64,000 bases of DNA from GWE2-42-39 sp963662895 (GCA_963662895.1 OY759982.1:2790001-2854000), one strand, 5' to 3'; positions 34,946 through 44,572 are shown, counted from the stretch's first letter. Numbers and translations: made by a program. Notes: generated by a model from the letters alone, not told the origin.

Positions 34946-36472
34946 ATGACAACAAATACTTCCAAAATAAATTACAGAAACATTATACTCACATTATGTA
35001 TAATATTTTCAATTTTCCACCTATGGTGGATAGTGGGAAAATATGTTCCCTTAAACAGCGATGAGGCTCAATACTGGCTTTGGTCCAGACATCCCGATTT
35101 CTCTTATTATTCAAAACCTCCGTTAATTGCATATGTAAATTATTTATCCACTTACTTTCTGGGAAATACAGAGCTTGGTATTCGGATAAATCCTACTCTC
35201 GTTGGATTTATTTTACCACTGGTGCACTATCAACTGGCAAAAACATTGTTCGATGATGAAAAAATAGCTTTCTGGTCTTCAATTGTCTTATTTGCAATGC
35301 CACATTATCATTATACTTCCATGGTTTTCACAACAGACACACTTGTTCTCTTATTTTGGTCACTTTGCATGTTATATAGCTGGAATGCCATCAAAAAGGA
35401 TAAATGGAAATACTGGATTCTCTCAGGTCTGACATTCGGGTTAGGAATGATAAGCAAATATACGATGGTACTATGGGGCCCTTTGTTTATTATCGCTGTA
35501 TCCATGATTAATAAAAAGCTTCTGAAAAGTCCCCGCTTTTATGTTGCACTGTTCATTGCTTTCATTATTTGTATTCCGATGCTATACTGGAACATCACAC
35601 AAAAATATGTAGGGGCAAAGCATATTTTCGGCCTGATGGGAATGTATAAATCTCATTCGGGAATTGCACATTCTGTACTAAAAATATTGGAGTACCTTGG
35701 CGGGCAAGTAGTATGTGTCTCTCCTCTTTTTATTCCGGTATTTTATGCTGTATCCCGGAAATGGAAATCCAAAACATTAGGTAACGATTACCAGGCAATT
35801 AACTTTTTGATAATACCTTTGCTTATCACATGGAGCCTGTTTTTAGTTTTGTCTCCTCAAAAAAACGAAATAAACTGGACTTTTTTTTCCTTTACATCGC
35901 TTCCTTTGCTGATTGGTTATTCATTAGTTCATTTTTTCAGCAAAAATCAGAGGGTTATAACAGTTTCATTATGTGGTATCGGGATACTCTTATTCCTGGT
36001 GCCTTCTGCTCTCGATAGAATGGGCATAAAAAGCTTGATCCCCCCAAAAATAGATTTGTATCATAAACAGGTAGGCTGGGATAAATTGGGAGAAAATGTA
36101 TCCGAAATTATAAATATAAAACAAACAGGAAAAGATAAAGTATTCATTTTCAGCAATAGTTATCATATTGCCTCTGAACTTGCTTTTTATGTCGATGGCC
36201 AGCCGCAAACTTACTGCATAAATGCAGGACGCAGAATGAACCAGTTTGACCTGTGGCCGGGAATTGACCAATTTTCAGGAAAAGGTTATAATGCTGTTTA
36301 CGTAAGTTCAGAACCACTTCCCGGCTGGTTCCGGGAATCATTTGAAAAGACAGAACTGGTAAAAACACAAAAACGGGTCTACCGGGGAGAAGAAGTTAAA
36401 CCTCCTTTTCAGATTTATATTTTAAGTGGATTCAAAGGGGAGTATGTGCCATCAAAACATCGTGGATATTAA
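34946..36472 (+). CDS. ArnT-like GT39/GT83 family glycosyltransferase
   Basis: A 508-residue integral membrane glycosyltransferase (C-type GT-C fold). The first periplasmic loop has the metal-binding acidic motif PLNSDEAQYWLWSRHPD followed by SYYSKPPLIAY, as in ArnT and related PMT_2 proteins. At least ten hydrophobic segments follow, then a soluble periplasmic domain from about residue 390. Such enzymes move a sugar from a polyprenyl-phosphate donor to lipid A or another envelope acceptor. Its place after an LpxL-like enzyme fits lipid A or glycolipid decoration (inference). Confidence 0.85.
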   Translation: MTTNTSKINYRNIILTLCIIFSIFHLWWIVGKYVPLNSDEAQYWLWSRHPDFSYYSKPPLIAYVNYLSTYFLGNTELGIRINPTLVGFILPLVHYQLAKTLFDDEKIAFWSSIVLFAMPHYHYTSMVFTTDTLVLLFWSLCMLYSWNAIKKDKWKYWILSGLTFGLGMISKYTMVLWGPLFIIAVSMINKKLLKSPRFYVALFIAFIICIPMLYWNITQKYVGAKHIFGLMGMYKSHSGIAHSVLKILEYLGGQVVCVSPLFIPVFYAVSRKWKSKTLGNDYQAINFLIIPLLITWSLFLVLSPQKNEINWTFFSFTSLPLLIGYSLVHFFSKNQRVITVSLCGIGILLFLVPSALDRMGIKSLIPPKIDLYHKQVGWDKLGENVSEIINIKQTGKDKVFIFSNSYHIASELAFYVDGQPQTYCINAGRRMNQFDLWPGIDQFSGKGYNAVYVSSEPLPGWFRESFEKTELVKTQKRVYRGEEVKPPFQIYILSGFKGEYVPSKHRGY

Positions 36473-36519
36473 TTGATCTGATTTTTATTCCTATTTTTAT
36501 ACTTGACTAATGAAAATGA

Positions 36520-37641
36520 ATGAAATCAAAAAAACAATATATCAGGGCATTCATTGAATGGAGGTTATACATGTTAATTACCAACCTGTTGGCATGGAAT
36601 ATACTGATTTCTGTTTTTATTTATTCAAACTTTCTTATTAATCCTGATTTATTTATCAGCGGGCCAAAAATTTTTCAACTGATCCATCAATCTTTTACCC
36701 CTTTAATAAGCATTGGTACTATAATTGGAATTGGTGCATGGCTGCTTGAAGATGTTCTGTTTTACAGGTATCTGGCAAAAAAAAGTGTGGGGATTTTATT
36801 TTTGATGAGGCTTGTTTTTATTATTCTTTTATTACTCGTCATTCTTCTTTTTACCTCGATTTACCACTATCAAAGGAAAACGTTTTCCAGCCAATCGGAA
36901 TATTTTTCGCGGATAATGGATTTCATTATCAATAAAACTACTTTCTATTTTTTCCTGATAGGCATCATCATATCATTGATTATAAACTCATTCAAGGCAA
37001 TAATTCAAAAAGTCGGTTACGAAAAATTTTACCGTATTATATCTGGTTATTACCGCACGCCACGCGAAGAAGACCGCATTTTCATTTTTATAGACCTTAT
37101 CTCATCAACCCGGTATGCCGAATTACTTGGTCACAAAAAATACAGTTCTTTTCTGCTGGAATGCTTTCGGGGAATCGGAATACTTCAGTTAAAATACAGG
37201 GGAACACAATATCAGTTTGTCGGAGATGAAGTAGTTATCAGTTGGTCGGCAAAAAGAAAACAAAATTATAAAAATGCTGTTAATTTCTTTTTTGAATTTA
37301 AACAACAGTTACAATCGCGTACAGAATATTTTCAAAAAGAATTTGGTGTGATCCCTAATTTTACGGCATCAATTAATTCGGGTAAAATTATGATGGCTGA
37401 AGTAGGTGATCTAAAAAGTGAAATTGCATTTCATGGTGACGTACTGAATACTGCCGCCCGGATTCAAAAGCAATGTAAAAGCTACGACAAAGAACTTCTT
37501 GTAACAGAAAAATTCATCGGTAAATTAAAAGAAATATCAGAAGACTATAACATTGAATGGATTGCAAATAAAAAACTTACAGGGAAACAACATCCTGTAA
37601 ATATTTATTCCATACAGTCTGGAAAAACAGGAATAACCTAA
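36520..37641 (+). CDS. Membrane-anchored class III nucleotide cyclase with non-canonical base-selecting residues
   Basis: A 373-residue protein with four N-terminal membrane helices (about residues 12-36, 50-80, 88-115, 145-168) and a cytosolic class III cyclase domain (about 185-345). Metal ligands are D192 (FIDLISST) and D236 (QFVGDEVVISW); the transition-state pair is N310 and R314 (LNTAARI). At the position of the adenine-selecting Lys there is Q232, and at that of the Asp/Thr there is A303 (IAFHGD). This is neither the adenylate (K/D) nor the guanylate (E/C) pattern, so the product may be another cNMP. It converges, 4 bp between stops, with a gene for an HD-PycTM protein. Confidence 0.85.
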   Translation: MKSKKQYIRAFIEWRLYMLITNLLAWNILISVFIYSNFLINPDLFISGPKIFQLIHQSFTPLISIGTIIGIGAWLLEDVLFYRYLAKKSVGILFLMRLVFIILLLLVILLFTSIYHYQRKTFSSQSEYFSRIMDFIINKTTFYFFLIGIIISLIINSFKAIIQKVGYEKFYRIISGYYRTPREEDRIFIFIDLISSTRYAELLGHKKYSSFLLECFRGIGILQLKYRGTQYQFVGDEVVISWSAKRKQNYKNAVNFFFEFKQQLQSRTEYFQKEFGVIPNFTASINSGKIMMAEVGDLKSEIAFHGDVLNTAARIQKQCKSYDKELLVTEKFIGKLKEISEDYNIEWIANKKLTGKQHPVNIYSIQSGKTGIT

Positions 37642-37645
37642 CCTA

Positions 37646-38809
37646 TTATTGAAAAAAAAAGAGAATAATAATGAAAGCTGTGGCGGCAGCGACAAACCCA
37701 AACATAAAAATATTATATGCAATACGGAGCAATTTATACTTTCGATATAATGACAAACCTAAATAATACTGGTCTTTAATCATGTTTGAATAAAGGTAAT
37801 CGTAATCTTCCATCATTTCTCTCATGGCCTGCAGGTATTGTGGAAATGCAATCTGATAAAAATTACCAAAAAAAAGCAGGTTCATTTTACGTTCTTTCAC
37901 ATCTTGTACAGAATATTTACGGGAACTTAATTTCGGACGGCACGACAGGATCGCAAAAACCAGGGATGAAATACTGGAGATAAAAAGAATAATAACAGGG
38001 ATCGTAATTTTTCCCTGCGAAAAAGGTTGTAATGAAGCAATAGCAGCAGAAACAGAACCCAGGATCGAATTAATGGAAATCAGGATATTTGCTTTTTTAT
38101 CAGCAATAGCAGTTAACCGCATTTGGTTACTGGCAGTTAAGCGAAACATCGACTCAATTCCCTTTTCGGGTGTCCGTACTTTTTTCTTTCCTTTTTTGCC
38201 AGCATCTGTTTCCTTGTTCCTGATTTCGTCAATCATAGAAGCAACAGTCTGCATATTTTTTCCCTTTTCAGGCAAATAATATTGCTGTGCATAACTGGTA
38301 TAAAAAGACTGTTTTTCAAGGAAACGAAGAGTTCCTTCCCAATATTCAAGGGATGAAATTTCCCGTTCCTGGTATAATGAATATTCTTTTTTTAATTTTT
38401 TTGAGATAGAAATAAAACCAGCATTGCCAATATGGGAAACATCAGCGTCCAGTATTACCTTCTCAGGCAAAATAGCAGGTTCTTCCTGACGTTTGGTAAT
38501 ATCAATGCAACGTTCTGTCAATTCTGTAAACCTTGGGTCAACCGGGTGAGCTTCGAAAAACGAACGGACAATAGCTTTGCTTGCCTCTTCATGGTTGTCG
38601 TGTTGTACCAAATAGCCGGTATCGTGAAACCAGGCTGCAACCAACACCGCCTGAAGTTCTTCTTCTGACAGTTTCTCATACCGGCCAATCTGTTCTGCAT
38701 GACGAACAACATTCATTGTATGTTCGAGGGAATGAAACAACAACTTTTCGGATTTATTCTTTTCAAAATAATCGATTACAAACAGTTTGGCTTCGTCAAC
38801 GATGGTCAT
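37646..38809 (-). CDS. HD-domain protein with C-terminal PycTM (DUF5706, Pycsar effector-type) domain
   Basis: A 387-residue protein. Residues 1-200 form an HD phosphohydrolase domain: H30 (HSLEHT), H62-D63 (AAWFHDTGYL) and D121/D123 (VILDADVSHIG). Residues about 215-387 match the PycTM domain: a lead-in FRLTASNQMRLTAIADKKAN, two membrane helices (about 242-262 and 267-290) and a last helix at 360-386. In Pycsar systems PycTM effectors damage the membrane when cCMP or cUMP rises; the HD part could instead hydrolyse a cyclic nucleotide. HD-PycTM fusions are frequent in Bacteroidota, and their role is open. The cyclase gene next door makes a signalling pair plausible. Confidence 0.85.
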   Translation of the reverse strand: MTIVDEAKLFVIDYFEKNKSEKLLFHSLEHTMNVVRHAEQIGRYEKLSEEELQAVLVAAWFHDTGYLVQHDNHEEASKAIVRSFFEAHPVDPRFTELTERCIDITKRQEEPAILPEKVILDADVSHIGNAGFISISKKLKKEYSLYQEREISSLEYWEGTLRFLEKQSFYTSYAQQYYLPEKGKNMQTVASMIDEIRNKETDAGKKGKKKVRTPEKGIESMFRLTASNQMRLTAIADKKANILISINSILGSVSAAIASLQPFSQGKITIPVIILFISSISSLVFAILSCRPKLSSRKYSVQDVKERKMNLLFFGNFYQIAFPQYLQAMREMMEDYDYLYSNMIKDQYYLGLSLYRKYKLLRIAYNIFMFGFVAAATAFIIILFFFQ

Positions 38810-38856
38810 GTGTCTGATTTTTATAACTAACTGCTAATTTGGGTTTTTATTTTAAA

Positions 38857-41800
38857 ATGATGAAAAAAATACTTCTCTTTTTTATACTGAGCTGTTTAAA
38901 TTTTGCCGTTTTTTCTCAACCCGACGGAGAAATATCATTCAGCCTTTTCCTCATAGGGAATTCAGGAAAATATGATCCTGACAATCAGGATCATGAAAAA
39001 ATGTTTAAATCAATCATCGATTACGATAATAATCCCAAAGGAATCATTCTTACTGGTAACAATGTTTTTCTGTCATTAAAGGAAATAATCACTGAAAATT
39101 TTGAACCCCGGAAAAACACAAAACTTTTCAAAAAATTGCAAAGTTTTGATGGCAAGATATGTATTGTTCCGGGGGTGACAGACTGGGCATACGGAACATC
39201 TTACGGGAAAGAAATGATAAAATGTGAAAATAAAACGATCCATGAAATATTAAAAAACAAAGAAATATATATGCCGGAAGGTGCCTGTCCCGGGCCGGTT
39301 GAGGTACCTGTTAATGATTCCCTGGTTGTTATTCTGCTCGATACTCAATGGTGGCTACACCCTTTCGACACACGTTTCGGAAAATGCGATCTGGAAGATA
39401 AATCGGACGTTTGGACTAATTTGCAGGATGCATTACGCCGCAACAGAAACAAGCAAATCGTTGTTGCCGGCTACCATCCGGTAATTTCATATGGCCAATA
39501 TGGAGGCTATTACCCTGCCATACAAAGATTTTTAGGGTTCCCGGTTTCCCTGTACCGGAAATACCTGGGCACACATTTCGACCTGGCTTATCCCGATTAC
39601 AGGCAATTCATCTCAAAAATGAAATCAATACTCGAAGAATTTCCGAATGTAATATATGCTTCTTCGCATGAACAAAATTTTCAGTATCTGACAGAAAACA
39701 ATATTCATTATATCATTGGAGGTTCTTTGGCAGGAGGAAAATATATAAAAGAAAAAAAACTGGAATGCGGCGACAGGGATGCCGGTTATTCACGGATCGA
39801 TTTTTACAGGGACGGGAAGGTGGAACTCCTGTTCTTTCCTCTGTATAACCCCAAAAGTCCGCTATGTAACAGCGATTTATACACTTATCATTCCCCCAAA
39901 AACAATTTACAAACATCGCCCCTTGCTTCTGAATTATTCCCCGACAGCGTAACCCAGGCTGCCAGCACACAATATGAGAGCTCACCTCGTATATGGAAAT
40001 GGATGGGGAAAAATTACAGGGATGTATGGGCCCAACCTGTTAAAACAGCAGTTTTCGATATACAAAAGGAACATGGAGGTCTAAAAATTATCAAACGTGG
40101 GGGAGGACAACAAACCCATTCGATCAGGCTTGAAGATTTTGAAGGGCACCAGTACAACCTGCGGTCGCTGGAAAAATATGTAGAAGGGGCACTCCCGGCA
40201 AACGTATCCAACACGTTTGCTGTCGATGTTGTTCAGGATAATATTTCGGCCTCGAACCCTTATGCAGCATTAGCTGTTGCACGGTTGGCCGACGCTGCCG
40301 GGGTGATGCACACAAACCCCGGAATTGTTTACATCCCCCGCGATTACCGTCTGGGTGAATACACCGAAGATTTGGCCGGTCATCTTTTTTTGTACGAAGA
40401 ACGTCCGGCAGGAAACTGGACAGGAACCCGTAGCTTTGGCTATTCTAAAAATATTGTAGGTACCGACGATGTGATTGAAAACACACAGGATAGCCCTTGC
40501 TATCAGGTTGATCAGCAAGCCGTGTTAAAAGCACGTATATTCGATACATTTATTAACGACTGGGATCGCCACGACGATCAATGGCGCTGGGCTTCTTTCA
40601 TGAATGACCAGGAAACAATATACCGACCCATCCCCCGTGATCGCGATCAGGCTTTTTATGTGAACGAAGGAATTATCCCCAAAATTGCTGCACGAAAATG
40701 GCTTATGCCCAAGATACAGGGCTTTGCCCCTCTTACCCCCAATATGGATGGTCTGGCTTTCAACGCCCGGTATTTCGACAGGGCTTTTCTTTCCGAACCC
40801 GGCTGGTACCAATGGAAATCAACAGTCGATTCGTTGAAGAGCAGATTAACCGATGCACAAATAGCCAATGCCATGCTTGCTTTCCCAAAAGAAATACAGC
40901 CATTATGTGCCGACCGCATTGCGTCCATATTGAAAAAAAGAAGAGATAACCTGGAAATAATGGCCAGGGAACATTACCTGTCTCTTGCAAAAAACGTGAA
41001 CGTAACAGGAACCAACGAAAACGATATTTTCGAAGTTATCAGAAAAAATGACCTGCAAACAGACGTTTCAATATATGAAGATTCAGATAAAAAGAATAAA
41101 AAACAACCGTATTATCACCGCATATTTTCTTCTGACGAAACAAAAGAAATCAGGTTATACGGATTGAAGGGAGATGACTACTATAAGCTCGAAGGAAATG
41201 TTTCAAACGGAATATTAGTCCGTATTATCGGAGGAAAAGGGAAAGATACAATCATCAACCAATCGTCTGTAAAAACTGCCGGCAAACAAACAGTAATTTA
41301 CGATCTGAAAAAGAACACTGTATTAATACCAAACAAAGACACCAGGAACCAACTTTCGCGGAATAAAAATATAAATAATTACAACCGGATGGGGTTCAAA
41401 TATGACGTTGTTACTCCTGGTATTTTCATGGGATACAACCACGACGACGGGCTTTTTATAGGAGGCGGCCCGGTTTTTAAACAAAATAAATTCAGAAAGG
41501 ATGAAACCCATTCAATCATGGGTAACTTTGCAACGCTTACCAATGCTTTTAACCTCCGTTACACCTTTGACTCGGAAAGTACGACAAACAGACCCGACCA
41601 TCATATAAGCGTTGAATTAAAAGCCCCCGATTATGCCATGAATTTTTTCGGCATGGGAAATAGAAGTATAAAAAGTAATTTATTCAACGACAGTTACTAC
41701 CGTCTGCGGGTGAATCAACTCCTCCTGAATTATAACATGGGCTACCGGTGGGGAAAAACGGTTTTAAAACCAACCGAAGAGGGATCGGTGAACCAAAGCG

Positions 41801-42474
41801 AGTTACGGTTCGGAATATTTTTAAAACGTTCTAATATTGAAGAGAAACCCGGTTATTTTATTTCTGATCTGACTTCGAACGGGTTAAATACAGATGATCT
41901 TGACCGTCAGTTATTTGCTGGATTATCAGCAAGATATACCTACTCCATTTTAGACCAGGAAGTAAACCCACAAAGAGGAATCGAATTTTCGTTCAGCGGG
42001 GAACAATTCTTTCAGATCGAAAATAAATATCATCAGTTCCTCAGGCTAAATGCCGATTTCCGCACTTATATCAGCTTCACGAAAAATCCGCGTGCAATTC
42101 TTGCATTTCGTCTGGGTGGTGCCAGCCTGTTTGGTAATTATTCATTTCTTGAAGCAGCAAAGTTAGGCGGAAAAACCAACCTGAGAGGGTACCTGAGCGA
42201 CCGGTTCTACGGCGATCAATCGATATACCAGAATCTGGAACTCAGGTATAAAATAGCTGACTTTTCATCGTACATTTTAAATGGAGAAATAGGTGTTTTA
42301 ACATTTTACGATGCAGGCCGGGTTTGGTACGAAAATGAAAAATCGCAGACATGGCACAAAGGTTATGGCGGGGGATTATGGATTTCGCCGTTTGAAATGA
42401 CAATTTTTACAGTAACATATAATCACAGTAACGAAGATGATTTAGTTCAGTTTACGATGAATTTCAAATTCTAG
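38857..42474 (+). CDS. Outer-membrane protein with degenerate metallophosphoesterase domain
   Basis: A 1205-residue exported protein (signal peptide ending FSQ). Residues about 26-340 follow the calcineurin-like phosphoesterase layout seen in large Bacteroidota surface proteins, but the metal motifs are changed: GNSG (34-37) for GDAG, TGNNVF (66-71) for GDN, PGVTDW (105-110) for GNHDW, AGYHP for GHHP and SSHEQNFQ for GHEHNLQ. The middle region has INDWDRHDDQW (D568, D570) and PIPRDRDQAF (D595, D597), reminiscent of atypical kinase motifs. The last 350 residues form a surface-antigen beta-barrel ending FTMNFKF. Catalysis by the first domain is doubtful. Confidence 0.8.
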   Translation: MMKKILLFFILSCLNFAVFSQPDGEISFSLFLIGNSGKYDPDNQDHEKMFKSIIDYDNNPKGIILTGNNVFLSLKEIITENFEPRKNTKLFKKLQSFDGKICIVPGVTDWAYGTSYGKEMIKCENKTIHEILKNKEIYMPEGACPGPVEVPVNDSLVVILLDTQWWLHPFDTRFGKCDLEDKSDVWTNLQDALRRNRNKQIVVAGYHPVISYGQYGGYYPAIQRFLGFPVSLYRKYLGTHFDLAYPDYRQFISKMKSILEEFPNVIYASSHEQNFQYLTENNIHYIIGGSLAGGKYIKEKKLECGDRDAGYSRIDFYRDGKVELLFFPLYNPKSPLCNSDLYTYHSPKNNLQTSPLASELFPDSVTQAASTQYESSPRIWKWMGKNYRDVWAQPVKTAVFDIQKEHGGLKIIKRGGGQQTHSIRLEDFEGHQYNLRSLEKYVEGALPANVSNTFAVDVVQDNISASNPYAALAVARLADAAGVMHTNPGIVYIPRDYRLGEYTEDLAGHLFLYEERPAGNWTGTRSFGYSKNIVGTDDVIENTQDSPCYQVDQQAVLKARIFDTFINDWDRHDDQWRWASFMNDQETIYRPIPRDRDQAFYVNEGIIPKIAARKWLMPKIQGFAPLTPNMDGLAFNARYFDRAFLSEPGWYQWKSTVDSLKSRLTDAQIANAMLAFPKEIQPLCADRIASILKKRRDNLEIMAREHYLSLAKNVNVTGTNENDIFEVIRKNDLQTDVSIYEDSDKKNKKQPYYHRIFSSDETKEIRLYGLKGDDYYKLEGNVSNGILVRIIGGKGKDTIINQSSVKTAGKQTVIYDLKKNTVLIPNKDTRNQLSRNKNINNYNRMGFKYDVVTPGIFMGYNHDDGLFIGGGPVFKQNKFRKDETHSIMGNFATLTNAFNLRYTFDSESTTNRPDHHISVELKAPDYAMNFFGMGNRSIKSNLFNDSYYRLRVNQLLLNYNMGYRWGKTVLKPTEEGSVNQSELRFGIFLKRSNIEEKPGYFISDLTSNGLNTDDLDRQLFAGLSARYTYSILDQEVNPQRGIEFSFSGEQFFQIENKYHQFLRLNADFRTYISFTKNPRAILAFRLGGASLFGNYSFLEAAKLGGKTNLRGYLSDRFYGDQSIYQNLELRYKIADFSSYILNGEIGVLTFYDAGRVWYENEKSQTWHKGYGGGLWISPFEMTIFTVTYNHSNEDDLVQFTMNFKF

Positions 42475-42542
42475 AATATTGATATTTCCTGTTTTTATAT
42501 CATTTTTGTAACCTGTAATCAGAATACGGTCATTTATTAATC

Positions 42543-43205
42543 GTGATACGAAAATTTATAAATATCCTTCTTTTCGTAATTTCAGCGACAGTTGTATATG
42601 CAACAGAACCTGATTCGGCAAAAGAATTAAAAATTATACTGATACGTCATGCAAAAGTCGACCAAAAACGCCCGTTGCTTTGTTCGGCCAGCAAAGCTGT
42701 TCAAATTTATAAGCAGTACAACGAGAAGTCTATCCATAGCTTTGAGCCGGAACGTATACGAAGAATGATACCGGAAAATCAGGCGGTTGTTTTTTCAAGT
42801 ACCATGAAACGGGCCATTGAAACCGCCCGAATATTATTTCCTGAAGCCGACACAATTATCACGTCTCCCCTGTTCGACGAGTATTCGTTACCTATGGTTT
42901 CCATTCCATTGCTTCCTTTGCCTTACCCGGCATGGACTTTCCTGTCCCGTTTTTTCTGGATAACCCGGTTGAATTCACATGGAGAGACACGTCGTCATGC
43001 AATTAAACGAATGAAACAGGCTACCAACAAATTAATTGACCTTACCCAAAAACAGGGCACAGTAGTGGTTGTCTGTCATGGCTACATTATCCGGGACATA
43101 CGCAAACAACTAAAAAACAGAGGCTGGCAGATAGAAATCAATGAAGGGAACAAAAACCTGTCGGTCTCTAAATTCACAAAAAAAATTCCGGCAGGAATAA
43201 ATTAA
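42543..43205 (+). CDS. Histidine phosphatase (phosphoglycerate-mutase-like) family protein
   Basis: A 220-residue protein with GTG start at 42543, 68 bases after the outer-membrane protein. A signal peptide or anchor spans residues 5-20. The catalytic motif is IILIRHAKV (R35, H36), with SSTMKRAIETARIL as the second Arg segment and VVVCHGYIIRD supplying the second His. Members dephosphorylate sugar phosphates or proteins through a phospho-His intermediate. A membrane or periplasmic site suggests an envelope phosphatase such as those acting on polyprenyl or aminoglycan phosphates (inference). Confidence 0.8.
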   Translation: MIRKFINILLFVISATVVYATEPDSAKELKIILIRHAKVDQKRPLLCSASKAVQIYKQYNEKSIHSFEPERIRRMIPENQAVVFSSTMKRAIETARILFPEADTIITSPLFDEYSLPMVSIPLLPLPYPAWTFLSRFFWITRLNSHGETRRHAIKRMKQATNKLIDLTQKQGTVVVVCHGYIIRDIRKQLKNRGWQIEINEGNKNLSVSKFTKKIPAGIN

Positions 43206-43238
43206 ATTCCAAGCATTTTTATATACTGAAGAAACGAA

Positions 43239-43952
43239 TCAATAATCTTCTTCTGCATGGATGATCAGCTTTTTGTTTTTCAATACAGAAATAACAGCAT
43301 CTACAATATGGTCGTCGAGCATGGTGGCATAATTAAAAATCATATCGAAATCGCTGTTATTCAACTTACGTCCGGCAATATGTTCCACGAAAAGTTCACG
43401 CTGGCGATTAATTTCAAGCACATACGATTGTGCATCAGCATAAGTCATGTTACTGATCTGCATAATACGGTTTACCCTCCATTCCAGCGGGGCCTGTAAT
43501 TTGATGTTAACATTTCCGGGAACCCCGCGGGCTATAATACCGGCAGCCCGGCCCACAATAATATAATGGCCTTCCTCAGCTATTCTGAGTACAACATTTT
43601 TAACTGCATCGATTACCTTTTGGTCGTCGGCATCGTACATTTTTTCGGTGGAAAAAGCGGAGGTAACTTCATGCAGGCTTGTTTTTGCTTCGCCTAAAAA
43701 TACATTCTTGATTTTTTCTGTATCCAATTCCAATTCGATGGCCGCCTGCTCAATAATTTCCTTGCTTACCCATCTCCATTCCACATTGGTTTTGGTATCC
43801 GACAGATAACTGTAACCGGTAAGTATTTTCGACAATTTGGTAGCTATCCGCTTAGCCGAGCAACCACATTCGCGGGATATGGTTATTACCGGACCTTGAG
43901 TCATGTTTATATTGCTTTTTCCCTCAAAATAACTGCTTAAAATATTTCTCAT
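43239..43952 (-). CDS. Cytidylate kinase-like family protein
   Basis: A 237-residue P-loop kinase-like protein of the cytidylate-kinase-like family (PF13189). The start of the fold is PVITISRECGCSAKRIATKL, a Walker A variant (GCSAKRI), then YHIIVGRAAG-type core (EEGHYIIVGRAAGIIARGVP), INIKLQAPLEWRVNRIM and the lid with RQRELFVEHI. The true nucleotide substrate is unknown for this family. The first 16 residues may not be translated: ATG at residue 17 is an alternative start. A -7 box lies 44 bases upstream. Confidence 0.85.
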   Translation of the reverse strand: MRNILSSYFEGKSNINMTQGPVITISRECGCSAKRIATKLSKILTGYSYLSDTKTNVEWRWVSKEIIEQAAIELELDTEKIKNVFLGEAKTSLHEVTSAFSTEKMYDADDQKVIDAVKNVVLRIAEEGHYIIVGRAAGIIARGVPGNVNIKLQAPLEWRVNRIMQISNMTYADAQSYVLEINRQRELFVEHIAGRKLNNSDFDMIFNYATMLDDHIVDAVISVLKNKKLIIHAEEDY

Positions 43953-43995
43953 TTTCGGTCGACAATTTATTATTTTCCTTTTTTATTATCTTTTT

Positions 43996-44003
43996 CAAAA
44001 CTA
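43996..44003 (-). promoter_or_regulatory. -7 promoter box for the cytidylate-kinase-like gene
   Basis: Minus-strand TAGTTTTG matches TAnnTTTG, with its 3' edge 44 bases upstream of the ATG at 43952. Confidence 0.45.
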
Positions 44004-44177
44004 CAAAGCAATTTGCTTTTTTACCTGCCAAAATGTTTTAAAATATCTTAGTTTTCGGATGTTTTAAAACAATCCTAAAAAACATATTTTTCAACTCCGG
44101 GATATATGAACGAACCAAATCAGTACGATGTCCCACCTCAGAAATGCGAGAATGCAGCTTTTCCATCTTCCCCGGCT

Positions 44178-44278
44178 AATATTCCAATGGGATTTGGGCC
44201 AAAATATTCTTTTTGAGCAATATTCCACGGAGATTTGGATCAAAATATTTTTTTTGAGCAATATTCCACGGGGATTTT
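44178..44278. repeat. 41-bp tandem repeat, about 2.4 units
   Basis: The unit AATATTCC-A-CGG-GATTTGG followed by CAAAATATT and a T-rich TTTTTGAGC end begins at 44178, 44219 and 44260, so the period is exactly 41. Unit 1 differs from unit 2 at a few bases; unit 3 is partial. Confidence 0.85.
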
Positions 44279-44284
44279 AACTCA

Positions 44285-44530
44285 TACACTTTTGCCGGAT
44301 AATAGATTGACATCACGGCTTGCCCAAAGTACCAAAGTCCCGGAGGGACTAAAGTATGGTAGCAGCAGCCGTTTCTATAGACCGACCTGAATTCCGAAGG
44401 AACGACACCAATACCCGTCCTGCAAACTATGTGTCGCTCCTGGCGGAGCTCCGGGAAATGGAAGGTCATGTGCCTTTCTACCATACTTGCGTTCCTAACG
44501 GAGCTGGGGATTAAGGTTGAAAATTGTACC
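44285..44530. repeat. Putative structured dispersed element (CTCCGGGACT type)
   Basis: The sequence carries GTCCCGGAGGGAC (about 44337-44349), itself a palindrome, and CGCTCCTGGCGGAGCTCCGGGA (about 44430), with further complementary GGAAC/GTTCC stretches. I recall very similar intergenic strings from other Bacteroidota. It does not look like a protein gene. Confidence 0.5.
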
Positions 44531-44572
44531 ATTCCCCCTGCCCCATTGACTAACGGCGTGTCATTTCGTAGC

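Noticed and set aside
44178..44278. Repeat array as a CRISPR candidate
   Set aside because: Units are contiguous with no unique spacers and no cas genes are in the window.
44176..44532. A 118-codon minus-strand frame in the repeat island
   Set aside because: It runs straight through the 41-bp tandem repeat and the structured element, has no ribosome site and no family features; the peptide reflects the repeat.
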